A DNA stretch of 23,278 bases, taken from positions 1 through 23,278 of the forward strand of contig JAEORG010000048.1 of NCBI GenBank assembly GCA_016841005.1. Reading direction: 5' to 3'. The notes under the pieces are model-generated. The model saw nothing but the letters and a program-made list of their open reading frames with translations. It was not told the origin of the DNA and searched no databases. This DNA comes from Candidatus Thorarchaeota archaeon. Lineage in GTDB: Archaea; Asgardarchaeota; Thorarchaeia; Thorarchaeales; Thorarchaeaceae. Below are positions 16,344 through 23,278 of the stretch, piece after piece. Every line of letters starts with the position of its first letter. Position 1 is the first letter of the stretch. Position numbers and translations under genes: made by a program.

Positions 16344-17372
16344 TCATTTACCCATTGTTAGAGCCATGATAGCTTTCTGAACATGCAGGCGATTCTCTGC
16401 AACATCGTAGACAATGGATCTCTTACTGTCACATACATCATCTGTTACCTCTGCATTTCTATCAACAGGTCCACAATGAGTAAAGAAAGCATCGTTAGTT
16501 TTAGCCATCCAATCCCTTGTTGTTATCCATTCATCATATTTAGCAGCTATATCGATTTCCTTCTTCTTGGCAGCATCTACACCGTTCTTGTTCATATCGT
16601 CATAGAAACCAGCAGTCATCCAATTTCTTGAATACACAAAGTCTGCACCTTCGTAGGCTTCCTCTAAATCATGAACAATCTCAAACCTGCTACCAGCCGC
16701 GTTAGCATTCTCCTCGCACATTTTGATAACATTGAGATCTAAATCATATCCAGGTGGATGAGCAAGTGTGACATCCATACCCAAACGACTGTTAATCAAA
16801 ATGCTCTCTTGAACTGAGCACCATGATCGAACTAGTGCCCCTTTGCCCCAAACTTGAACGAACTTTTTACCTTTCAGGTTTTTTCCCCCATGCATTCGGT
16901 AGCCCATAACATCTGCAAGTCCCTGACAGGGATGATACATATCATGTGCCATGCTAATAATAGGTACAGATGCATGGTCCGCATACTCTTGTAATAGTTC
17001 GTGACCCTGTCCATAATTTTCTATGGCAGTTTCAAGGATGCGAATACCAATTCCCACAGCATACCTACTCATCACTTGGGCGGCATCTTCAACTGTTTCT
17101 CCAGCGCTCTTTGCACTCTTGAGTCTCATCGTTTTTGGTTCAAGAAATTGTGCATGCCCACCTAACTCAGTAGCAGCTGCCTCAAAGGATTGGCGAGTTC
17201 TCACAGAAGGATTGTAGAAAAACATGAAGAATGTACGACGGTCCAGACAATTATTCAATGGATGATCATACCTGTTTGCTTTCATCTCAAAAGCAAGTTC
17301 AAGAGTCTTTTCTAGTTCTTCGATACTCCAGTCTTGTGTGCACAATAAATCGCGACCTTTCAAATCAACCAT
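16344..17372 (-). CDS. Carbamoyltransferase of the acetyl/succinylornithine type, substrate uncertain
   Basis: Start ATG at 17372 is chosen because GGGGAG lies 8 nt ahead; upstream in-frame GTG 17381 and ATG 17378 are too close to it. The 342 residues show the carbamoyl-phosphate motif SVRTR (56-60), HPCQ (147-150), HCGP (299-302) and the end DVAENRLHVQKAIM. Order and spacing follow N-acetylornithine carbamoyltransferase (AOTC) more than ordinary ArgF. Differences from AOTC as I remember it: HCGP for HCLP; Glu308 where AOTC has the carboxylated Lys (NVK to NAE); and VWGKGALVRSW where AOTC has a Pro-rich knot loop. The loop at 78-91 that reads the ornithine substituent is also different (KTMRLKSAKSAGE). 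It transfers a carbamoyl group to an amine, but which amine is open. It sits behind a zinc-ribbon gene, with no other arginine genes in view. Confidence 0.85.
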   Translation of the reverse strand: MVDLKGRDLLCTQDWSIEELEKTLELAFEMKANRYDHPLNNCLDRRTFFMFFYNPSVRTRQSFEAAATELGGHAQFLEPKTMRLKSAKSAGETVEDAAQVMSRYAVGIGIRILETAIENYGQGHELLQEYADHASVPIISMAHDMYHPCQGLADVMGYRMHGGKNLKGKKFVQVWGKGALVRSWCSVQESILINSRLGMDVTLAHPPGYDLDLNVIKMCEENANAAGSRFEIVHDLEEAYEGADFVYSRNWMTAGFYDDMNKNGVDAAKKKEIDIAAKYDEWITTRDWMAKTNDAFFTHCGPVDRNAEVTDDVCDSKRSIVYDVAENRLHVQKAIMALTMGK

Positions 17373-17459
17373 AGTCATCACTCCCCAAAACGGAGAGGTA
17401 AGTTGGATTTAGGTCTATCGGGAAATGGTACAATCAAGGTGGAAAGGTGTTGTATATCA

Positions 17460-17708
17460 TCATCTTCGCCAATGCACCCATCTTTCATCATATCTCCTGT
17501 CTTTCCAGAGTTCTTTTGTCCTATTCTTTGCATCCTCTCTGGAAACCCAGAAGTTTTTGATTCCATCTTGGATTCGACTACGACGAATTAGATTTCCATC
17601 TTTATCAGTACAATGCCAGCAATACCTATTGTCAGGGTCTTCTCCACCAAAGTCTTCCTGTTTCACTAGTGGTATACCACATTCTAGACAGTAGGTTACT
17701 CGCTGCAT
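17460..17708 (-). CDS. Small zinc-ribbon protein
   Basis: This 82-residue protein has YCLECG and YCWHC, giving C7, C10, C30 and C33 for one zinc site, followed by a basic helix with IQDGIKNFWVSREDAKN. The pattern resembles the small 'putative zinc ribbon' proteins with a C-x2-C-G-M/I-P-L start that end in a short helical segment. AGGTGG lies 9 nt ahead of the ATG. The carbamoyltransferase starts 87 nt downstream on the same strand, so the two probably share a transcript. It may bind nucleic acid or a protein; function unknown. Confidence 0.75.
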   Translation of the reverse strand: MQRVTYCLECGIPLVKQEDFGGEDPDNRYCWHCTDKDGNLIRRSRIQDGIKNFWVSREDAKNRTKELWKDRRYDERWVHWRR

Positions 17709-18049
17709 CTTTCTTAACCACCTATAGATAGTAGCTACAAATTCTATATTAAGCGTCGTTAACTACGCAAGGGGTTTCGGTTCTGCATATAGGCCATTTT
17801 GTGGGTAGCACGTTTGCCGAAGGAATTTCTACTTCTTGTCGAATAAATATTACAATTCTTTGAGTGGCATGAAATTCCTTGGACTGTTAGATTACGTTTT
17901 CAAAATTTATATTTCAAATTGAGGCGCTTTATGAAAATCTGCATCAAGATTAAGACAAAGACAATTTATTAGACTGCCAAACACATCGGTATATCAATCA
18001 GATTTGATAATGTAAATGGTCCGCAATAATTCATAGGAAGCCTCACTCG
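17709..18049. other. Gene-free divergent region, 341 bp
   Basis: No supported gene lies here. Besides the minus-strand TATA-like element at 17744-17752 it holds two + strand candidates, TTTATATTT (17906-17914) and TTTATTAG (17965-17972), for the gene at 18050; either gives a leader of roughly 55-115 nt, long for an archaeon. A perfect 10-bp inverted repeat, AAGGAATTTC (17820-17829) and GAAATTCCTT (17871-17880), spans a 41-nt spacer in the middle. Confidence 0.5.
17744..17752 (-). promoter_or_regulatory. TATA-like element for the zinc-ribbon/carbamoyltransferase unit
   Basis: On minus this reads TTAATATAG, nearly the same as the CTAATATAG inferred for dppB. It would place the transcript start near 17722, about 14 nt ahead of the ATG and at the edge of the ribosome site. 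Confidence 0.45.
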
Positions 18050-18979
18050 ATGTCGGAAGACCTAACGTTCACCTGTGGAATTTGTAAAAAACAGATTAAT
18101 GCCATAGCTGATAGTAATTCTACTATAATTGAAAGGCAGATGCCTGAATTGAATTCAAAATCTGATTTGATGACATATCATATTGAAACACAATGCAATG
18201 AGAACGAGATTCATCTAAACTTGATCGTAGTTGATAGAGATGGAAGGTATCGGGGTCTCAAGCATTCTGAGGTAAGAGCTAGTAGAAGGATTAATGATTC
18301 CGTCCTGAATAACCTGAAGGATGTTCTTCGGTTCGGAAACGATTTAGCCAAAGGCATTTCAGTTACATTACGTGGTAATGGTATTGCAGTATGTGGGGAG
18401 GAAGAACAATGTAACAAATTTGCTGAGGTCATCCCACGTTGCTTCGCTCTTGATTCCTATGAAATTCGTCCTTGGATTTCATCTATACAAGACTTTGTAA
18501 AAGAATATGGTAACTCGAGTATGATAAGTCCAAGAACTATCGCATTACTAGATAGTGGGTTAATGCGCCAAGTTATTCAAACTCTAACTGAAGCACCCAG
18601 AATGGAGCTTCGAAATAGAACCGTAGTTGGTGCTGACGCATTGCCTTTCTCAACAAACCTTCTGAAGATGCTTCGTGCTGTTCCAGAAAATGAGCATAGA
18701 GCGATGCAAGCCCTTCTCGATACTCAACTTAGCTCACTACAAAAGAATCTCGACTTACTAGAAAATACTCTGAGAACTCCACTCTCTGAAACGATGGTGG
18801 TCAGAGCTGGAGACCTATCGGAAGTAGAGTTTCTAAATCAAATACTTGAGAGAGTACTATCCCCTCAGCAGCTCGCTGAAATCAGAACTTCCATTCGACC
18901 AGAAGATTTTGAGATTTTAGCTCCTCATTTGACAAGGAGAATCCCAGAGCTTAGTAGAGCAATGGGATATACTACCTAA
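18050..18979 (+). CDS. Unrecognised protein with N-terminal CxxC, next to a small GTPase
   Basis: I do not recognise this 309-residue protein. The N-terminus has C9-x2-C12 and, further on, H44 and C49, which together could bind zinc. Residues 52-75 (IHLNLIVVDRDGRYRGLKH) look like a strand-turn-strand with a following helix. Residues 110-135 hold three more Cys (C115, C121, C131). The C-terminal half is helical and charged, with amphipathic repeats around 205-300. There is no membrane segment. The stop is 12 nt ahead of the small GTPase gene, so the two are probably one transcript; a role as the GTPase's regulator or effector is inferred from position only. Confidence 0.75.
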   Translation: MSEDLTFTCGICKKQINAIADSNSTIIERQMPELNSKSDLMTYHIETQCNENEIHLNLIVVDRDGRYRGLKHSEVRASRRINDSVLNNLKDVLRFGNDLAKGISVTLRGNGIAVCGEEEQCNKFAEVIPRCFALDSYEIRPWISSIQDFVKEYGNSSMISPRTIALLDSGLMRQVIQTLTEAPRMELRNRTVVGADALPFSTNLLKMLRAVPENEHRAMQALLDTQLSSLQKNLDLLENTLRTPLSETMVVRAGDLSEVEFLNQILERVLSPQQLAEIRTSIRPEDFEILAPHLTRRIPELSRAMGYTT

Positions 18980-18991
18980 CCAACGAAAGAC

Positions 18992-19573
18992 GTGCATGAT
19001 ATGAATGATGCTAGAGAAGAATTCCTTCGCGAAGTGAAGGCAGCGAAGAGGTTCTTTAAGATATGTCTGGTTGGAGATGGGGCTACAGGTAAAACTACTT
19101 TCATGAGATATATGGCAACAGGAGATTTAGTTGTCTGCCATGAGGGTTTAAAACGAACACCATACATGGATTTCGGTTCAACCAAATTAGATGACAAGAC
19201 TGTACAAATAATCGATCTTGCAGGTCAGAGATTTGACGATGCACATCCGCTGGATCATATTCCTGTAGCAGCTTTGAAGTCAGCTGATATTATCCTATTC
19301 TTCTTCTCGCTTGAGAATTTCGAATCATTTCTCTCAGTTCAAAACTGGTTCAATGAAATCAAAGGCGTATTTGAAGCGTGGGGAACAGAGGTGCCAATTT
19401 GCATTCTGGTTGGCAATAAGAACGACCTCACAAGATGTGTTGAAGGAATAAATGGAATCGAATTTGTAATCAATAATCCTGAGTTTAGATTTTACTCTGA
19501 AATCTCTCTTTTGACAGGTAGCAGTGTTATCGAGCTTGTAGAGAAAGTACAGAGAATAATGGATGAAAGATAG
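18992..19573 (+). CDS. Ras-like small GTPase
   Basis: The 193-residue product (GTG at 18992; ATG at 19001 is an alternative) has G1 GDGATGKT (28-35), a plausible G2 Thr at T56, G3 DLAGQ (75-79, with the catalytic Gln kept), and G4 NKND (142-145). G5 reads YSEIS, where Ras-type proteins have SAK, so it is degenerate. A 20-residue charged helix precedes the first strand. There is no C-terminal Cys, so prenylation is unlikely and membrane binding would need the N-terminal helix or a partner. It is most like the Ras/Rab/Arf-type GTPases that are expanded in Asgard archaea. The upstream gene is its probable partner. Confidence 0.92.
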   Translation: MHDMNDAREEFLREVKAAKRFFKICLVGDGATGKTTFMRYMATGDLVVCHEGLKRTPYMDFGSTKLDDKTVQIIDLAGQRFDDAHPLDHIPVAALKSADIILFFFSLENFESFLSVQNWFNEIKGVFEAWGTEVPICILVGNKNDLTRCVEGINGIEFVINNPEFRFYSEISLLTGSSVIELVEKVQRIMDER

Positions 19574-19662
19574 CTTTCATTTAGTAACCATTTTTGATGA
19601 TGTATGAAAAGATAACTCGTGAAATCACCTTTGATTGTTTTCTAACGTAAGAAAAGTGAAAA

Positions 19663-19682
19663 TGATTGCTTTGAAACAATCA
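19663..19682. promoter_or_regulatory. Inverted repeat upstream of the NSS transporter gene
   Basis: TGATTG (19663-19668) and CAATCA (19677-19682) are perfect arms with an 8-nt spacer; another TTGATTG lies at 19631-19637. A TATA-like TTTTATC (19693-19699) follows, giving a start near 19722 and a leader of about 36 nt. A regulator bound here would sit just upstream of TFB/TBP. Confidence 0.35.
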
Positions 19683-19757
19683 ACCAAAACCGTTTTATCT
19701 CACGGAATAGGAGTGTAAAGAGATACTTCATTTCTAATTTCGCGTGAGGAGAACGCA

Positions 19758-21248
19758 ATGGAAGAAGACGGTACAGATAGTACAGTTGAAATGGAAGTAG
19801 CGAGAGAGACATGGATAACCCGAATGGGATTCATTTTCGCAGTTTGGGGCTCAATGACTGGGCTTGGGAACGTATGGAATTGGCCATTCAAAGTGTCAGT
19901 TTTGGGTGGCGGACCATTCGTACTCATCTACATCATTATGCTCGCACTGGTTGGAATTCCTGTCGTATTGACTGAGTTTGTACTCGGTTCAACATTCAGA
20001 CGTGGATTCCCCGGAGCACTAAAGAGAATCCATCCCCTCGGTGAATTCCTTGGCTGGTTTTGTTTAGTTAATACTGCAATACTTACAGCATTCTACACGG
20101 TGCTTATTTCATATGCAGCCGTTTATGCTGGGTATGCAATAACAATGTTGCCACTTGATGGTCCAATGGGTGCATCTACATTCACAGATCAACCAGGATT
20201 CTTTGTGAATATGTTGATGTCACCTATTGTCCTGATAGGATTGATAGTCATCTGGCTGGTGATATTCATAATTGACTACTTTGGCACAAGAGGTATTGAG
20301 AGATCAGTGATGATTCTCTTCCCACTAATGTGGATAATCCTCATTGTAATGGCATTTGTTGGCCTTTCAGGACCAAATGCAGCTGAGGGAATCAATTTCT
20401 ATCTCAATCCAGCGCCTGAACAATTCATCAATCCAGATATGTGGTCAACGGCAGTATCTCTTAGCTTCTTCAAATTGAGTGCAGGAATGGGTGCTCTCAC
20501 CGCGTATGCAAGCTACTTGCCACGTCGAGGAGAGTTGACCAATAGCGCGGTAACTACTAGTCTATTAGACACAACCTTTGCCTTTACTGCAGGTTTGGCA
20601 ATCTTTCCGATTGCAGCAATGGCAGGTGTACTAGGTGCAGGTGGTGTCGGTTTCGCGTTTGTTGCATGGCCCGGTGGAATGACGATGGCAGGAGGCAATA
20701 TCCTTGGATTTGCTTTCTTCCTGATGATGGTCTTCCTCGGTGTAACAAGTGCTATATCCCTACTTGAAGCAATAGTAACAGCGGTAATGGACAAGTTCGG
20801 ATGGCCGCGGTCGAAGACAGTAATAATAATGACATTAATACTGTTCTTAGGTGGCGTACCATTCACGTTGTGGTTCGGACTGGACGATCCTATGGGAGCC
20901 GGAGATGTCGTTTGGGGATTGTATCTCTTAGATATCTTTGATTACTATGTCGAGAACTTTGGCTTAGTATTAGTGACGATGTTCATGATGCTAATCATGG
21001 GCTGGGTCTGGGGCGGCTCGAAGATACTTGATGCAGCGAATGAAGCTGGTGACTTCAAGCTACCATCATGGTACAATTGGGTGATCAAGGTAATCTCACC
21101 AATTGGTATTGTTGTGGCTCTTGCTGTCATTATATTGAATGGATTCTACGCTGTTGGAAGTATCATGGAACTCACAGCACCGCTGATTTGGGTAGGCATA
21201 TGTGTCCTAGTAGCGCTGGTGTTATGGCGCTTGAAGGGGGTTGACTAA
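19758..21248 (+). CDS. SNF/NSS-family transporter with unusual Na1 site
   Basis: The ATG has GAGGAG (19746-19751) 6 nt ahead. The 496 residues follow the neurotransmitter:sodium symporter fold: SMTGLGNVWNWPF in helix 1, GGGPFVLIY, GIPVVLTEFVLG in helix 2, SFFKLSAGMGALTAYASY in helix 6, and FLGVTSAISLLEA in helix 8, with about twelve helices. Aligned without gaps to LeuT: N27=N38 and the Na2 pair T354/S355=T330/S331 are kept; the Na1 ligands T254 and N286 become K239 and D271; the outer-gate R30 becomes N41 while D404=D395 stays; E290 becomes A275. It should carry an amino acid or related solute inward, but its ion coupling is probably not that of LeuT. The small membrane gene at 21252 follows 3 nt after the stop. 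Confidence 0.92.
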   Translation: MEEDGTDSTVEMEVARETWITRMGFIFAVWGSMTGLGNVWNWPFKVSVLGGGPFVLIYIIMLALVGIPVVLTEFVLGSTFRRGFPGALKRIHPLGEFLGWFCLVNTAILTAFYTVLISYAAVYAGYAITMLPLDGPMGASTFTDQPGFFVNMLMSPIVLIGLIVIWLVIFIIDYFGTRGIERSVMILFPLMWIILIVMAFVGLSGPNAAEGINFYLNPAPEQFINPDMWSTAVSLSFFKLSAGMGALTAYASYLPRRGELTNSAVTTSLLDTTFAFTAGLAIFPIAAMAGVLGAGGVGFAFVAWPGGMTMAGGNILGFAFFLMMVFLGVTSAISLLEAIVTAVMDKFGWPRSKTVIIMTLILFLGGVPFTLWFGLDDPMGAGDVVWGLYLLDIFDYYVENFGLVLVTMFMMLIMGWVWGGSKILDAANEAGDFKLPSWYNWVIKVISPIGIVVALAVIILNGFYAVGSIMELTAPLIWVGICVLVALVLWRLKGVD

Positions 21249-21251
21249 AAG

Positions 21252-21476
21252 ATGGGTCTTATGGATGTCATCTTTGGACCCTTTGAGAGATGGGGAATGA
21301 TGGGCGGATTCGTCCTCCTTATCATTGTTGCAGTGATAGGAGCGTTATTTGCAGTTGGTTTCATCGTGATTGGCGTTGAAATTCTGGCAGCCCTATCTTT
21401 CATACTTGATCTCGTACTCACATATGGAGTACTGATCATGTTCCTATACATAATGTGGTATCGTCGCCCTAGGTGA
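21252..21476 (+). CDS. Small membrane protein, likely NSS accessory subunit
   Basis: The 74-residue product begins MGLMDVIFGPFERWG and has two hydrophobic segments (about 17-40 and 43-67), ending WYRRPR. Only 3 nt separate it from the transporter stop, and a GGGGG run near the end of the transporter gene may serve as ribosome site. Some bacterial NSS transporters need a small partner, as MetS for MetP; that the present gene plays this part is inference from position and size, since it is longer than MetS and no sequence match is evident. Confidence 0.7.
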   Translation: MGLMDVIFGPFERWGMMGGFVLLIIVAVIGALFAVGFIVIGVEILAALSFILDLVLTYGVLIMFLYIMWYRRPR

Positions 21477-21493
21477 TATATACCACCCCTCCC

Positions 21494-21502
21494 TTTTTTT
21501 TT
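21494..21502 (+). terminator. T9 run, archaeal-type terminator of the transporter unit
   Basis: Nine T residues follow CACCCCTCCC, 18 bp after the small membrane gene stop. Archaeal RNA polymerase stops at such runs without a hairpin. The run lies between a TATATA (21477-21482) and the ATG of the next gene. Confidence 0.65.
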
Positions 21503-21525
21503 CTATGTCGGGCAGTTGATTTACC

Positions 21526-21939
21526 ATGACAGACAAAGCAGAAAATCTTCTAAAAATAATCAGACGCAGACGAAACATGTACTATGCATTCGGGATTTTT
21601 GTGTCAGTAGCATTGATGATAGCTGGCTACCTAGGATGGATGCTTCAAGAAGGAACTGAAGCTGGATTCAATAGTATCCAATCTAGTGTATTATTGACAT
21701 TCGCGATGCTTTTGCTTGTTCTAGTTCCCACAAGAGACCTGAGGCGCATTGAGGCTATTATACATCTAGCATCCGAAAGAGGAGGAACACTCAAGGTAGA
21801 AGAGATAAGAAAGAACATAGGTCTTCCAGATGCCAAGACCATTTCTCTTCTAGTGTGGATGCAAAAGAAGAAGATGGTCGAAAAAGTGGAAACCACTAAT
21901 AGATGGATCTTCCCTGACCTCAGGAAGAAGGATGAGTAA
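21526..21939 (+). CDS. Membrane-anchored winged-helix protein
   Basis: The 137-residue protein has a basic N-terminus (IIRRRR), two membrane helices (about 20-40 and 52-68) and a C-terminal winged-helix domain (72-130): helix RRIEAIIHLASERGG, helix LKVEEIRKNIGL, recognition helix DAKTISLLVWMQKKKMVEKV, then a wing TTNRWIFP. It is probably a DNA-binding or protein-binding regulator tethered to the membrane; no ligand domain is seen. TATATA at 21477-21482 may serve as its TATA box. It lies downstream of the NSS transporter and could respond to it. No strong ribosome site is seen. Confidence 0.75.
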   Translation: MTDKAENLLKIIRRRRNMYYAFGIFVSVALMIAGYLGWMLQEGTEAGFNSIQSSVLLTFAMLLLVLVPTRDLRRIEAIIHLASERGGTLKVEEIRKNIGLPDAKTISLLVWMQKKKMVEKVETTNRWIFPDLRKKDE

Positions 21940-21961
21940 ACTCGATTAAGCTCAGGTAAGG

Positions 21962-23068
21962 TCAGGTATGAACTAGATGGGTTTCTAAAACATCATCATA
22001 GTTGATAACGTGATTCACCTTCTTGTGGGGTTTGGGAGTACCTTTTCGTTCTAACCACTCACCTTCAATATCTATAATCCTGTGAGTGCCTTCTTGCGCA
22101 ATCCTAACTCTTGACCAATTCCAATACTCAAGAGTACCTTTGTTTAGTGTTATTGATACAGATGTTTTTGCAGTGTCATAGCCGAGTACAAGCTTCGTTC
22201 TACGAGCAAAGTCCATATCTGTAACAATCTCCTCGGATTTATCCTTTGATTCTACAGGCATAGCAGAAATATGTACTCCAAATGATTCGTGAATGTGCCC
22301 AACCATTACCATAAAAGGTCTATAAGCATCCATTAGTTTTCTGAGTGCTGTACTTCCTTTGGAAGCACCCCATAAATGTGGAGGAACACCAAATCTTCCG
22401 AGATGATCGCGAATACCAAACGGTGGACTATGGGTCACGATCATTAGATCTTCAGGTTTTGCGTCTATTCGGTTCATGGGTTCTTTAAGAGCCCAATCCA
22501 AATTATCTTCAGTGCGCTCACCTGGGAATGTTTGATTAATAGGATTGGAACCTTCAACACCTATACATGTAAAGCCTTTGAGATCATGTATCTTTCCCGG
22601 CCATGTTACTCTCTCTGTTTGAAGGCCCATGTACTCCTCGGTTTCGTGTATTATATCGGTTTTCGAGCTTAGACTCTTGTCACATCCGAGATCAAGCAAT
22701 TTGTCTGATGAGAGAGCCTCTAATGCATCATTTGTTGTGCCGGGAATCTCATAATTCCCAGCAACAAAATGAGTTGGAGCTGGCGCGTTTTCAAGAACCT
22801 CAAACAGCGTTTTCAGTTTATCAATACTTTCAGCTGCGACTTTTGTTGGATCTGCATCCTTCTTAATATAAGCTGGTTCAGCAAGATAGTCGCCATCGAA
22901 TAAAATCACGTCAGAATTAAAACCTTCTATGTTTTCAATGAATTTCTTGACCTTTGCATACTCTTCATGTGGGTCGCCACTTCCAGTTATTTCCAGAATT
23001 TCTCTATCAGCAAAGTAAGAGTTCAGTTGGTCGGGATTGAGTTTTAGCTTCTTTGTCTTGCCAAACAT
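21962..23068 (-). CDS. Calcineurin-like metallophosphoesterase
   Basis: The 368-residue protein has the metallophosphoesterase motifs in order: D32-x-H34 (GSGDPHEEY), FDGD around D58-D60, GNYE (104-107), THSPP with H213, and GHIH with H258 and H260. In the third motif Tyr106 replaces the usual His of GNHD/E, which serves as general acid in many members. An extra N-terminal 25 residues and a C-terminal strand-rich tail of about 90 residues surround the core. There is no signal peptide, so it is cytoplasmic. GAGGTG lies 8 nt ahead of the ATG. Substrate unknown; phosphodiester or protein phosphate are both possible. It is convergent with the winged-helix gene. Confidence 0.88.
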   Translation of the reverse strand: MFGKTKKLKLNPDQLNSYFADREILEITGSGDPHEEYAKVKKFIENIEGFNSDVILFDGDYLAEPAYIKKDADPTKVAAESIDKLKTLFEVLENAPAPTHFVAGNYEIPGTTNDALEALSSDKLLDLGCDKSLSSKTDIIHETEEYMGLQTERVTWPGKIHDLKGFTCIGVEGSNPINQTFPGERTEDNLDWALKEPMNRIDAKPEDLMIVTHSPPFGIRDHLGRFGVPPHLWGASKGSTALRKLMDAYRPFMVMVGHIHESFGVHISAMPVESKDKSEEIVTDMDFARRTKLVLGYDTAKTSVSITLNKGTLEYWNWSRVRIAQEGTHRIIDIEGEWLERKGTPKPHKKVNHVINYDDVLETHLVHT

Positions 23069-23180
23069 TTGTTGTGCACCTCAAGAATATAAAAGAGCCA
23101 TCCATTGGATTTATTTACTTAGCACATATCACTATTGCTATTCGTTGTTTAAATGCACTACACATCATGAGGTCATATAT

Positions 23181-23278
23181 GTGTCGCTAGAGAATAGAAT
23201 TTACATTGATTGCTTCGACGCGAATGGGCTTTATGAAGAAAATTATTCCAGAATTGTGATGGAAATGGAAGCCTTAAC
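23181..23278 (+). CDS. Start of a + strand gene running out of the window
   Basis: From a GTG at 23181 a frame stays open for 32 codons to the end of the window, beginning VSLENRIYIDCFDANG. GAGGT (23169-23173) sits 7 nt before the GTG, and TATAAAAG at 23088-23095 could be its TATA box, with a leader of about 65 nt. The piece is too short to assign a family. Confidence 0.5.
   Translation, partial: MSLENRIYIDCFDANGLYEENYSRIVMEMEAL

Noticed and set aside
17378..17566. 62-codon minus ORF between the zinc-ribbon and carbamoyltransferase genes
   Set aside because: It overlaps the zinc-ribbon gene in another frame, has no ribosome site and low protein character.
19700..19927. Minus-strand ORF over the NSS transporter start
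   Set aside because: Shadow of the transporter gene; the + frame has clear family motifs and a good ribosome site.

Overview
The window looks like chromosomal DNA of an Asgard-type archaeon. The reasons are a Ras-like small GTPase with intact G1, G3 and G4 motifs encoded beside an unrecognised Cys-containing partner, a seven-helix membrane protein that ends in a longin/roadblock-like domain, archaeal TATA-like elements, T-run terminators without hairpins, and strong Shine-Dalgarno (SD) sites. A Thorarchaeota-like source is a guess; no rRNA or other marker is present. Genes are dense and base composition is AT-rich and fairly even by eye. I see no IS element, phage gene, CRISPR array, tRNA or rRNA.

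Layout. (1) 1-5074: two paralogous OppD-like ATPase genes on + (1-792, cut by the window edge, and 3995-5074) flank a minus-strand island holding a DinB-like protein, a DUF362/ferredoxin protein and a 7TM-longin-like protein. The first ATPase has decayed catalytic motifs and the second is canonical, so they may form an asymmetric pair. (2) 5322-7970: a degenerate GNAT-like gene is divergent from a two-gene unit of unrecognised proteins, one soluble and one membrane. (3) 7985-15301: a complete family-5 oligopeptide/dipeptide ABC transporter. The binding protein (+) is divergent from a minus-strand operon dppB-dppC-dppD-dppF, which seems to continue into two small membrane-protein genes. The 246-bp divergent control region carries four inverted repeats. 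(4) 15441-17708: a six-helix membrane protein, then a minus-strand pair of a zinc-ribbon protein and a carbamoyltransferase of the acetyl/succinylornithine type. (5) 18050-19573: an unrecognised Cys-containing protein and the small GTPase. (6) 19758-21939: an SNF/NSS-family transporter whose Na1 site appears rewired to a Lys/Asp pair, a 74-residue membrane peptide 3 nt downstream, and a membrane-anchored winged-helix protein. (7) 21962-23278: a metallophosphoesterase on minus and the first 32 codons of a + gene that leaves the window.

Taken together, the window is rich in uptake of peptides and amino acids, with amino-acid metabolism (carbamoyltransferase) and a GTPase/longin signalling flavour. 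The strongest candidates for something undescribed are the Lys/Asp substitution in the NSS transporter, the 18050-19573 GTPase pair, the 7TM-longin-like fusion, the asymmetric ATPase pair, the unusual extensions in DppC and DppD, and the palindrome-rich transporter promoter. Function calls rest on motif reading and remembered family patterns; no search was run.
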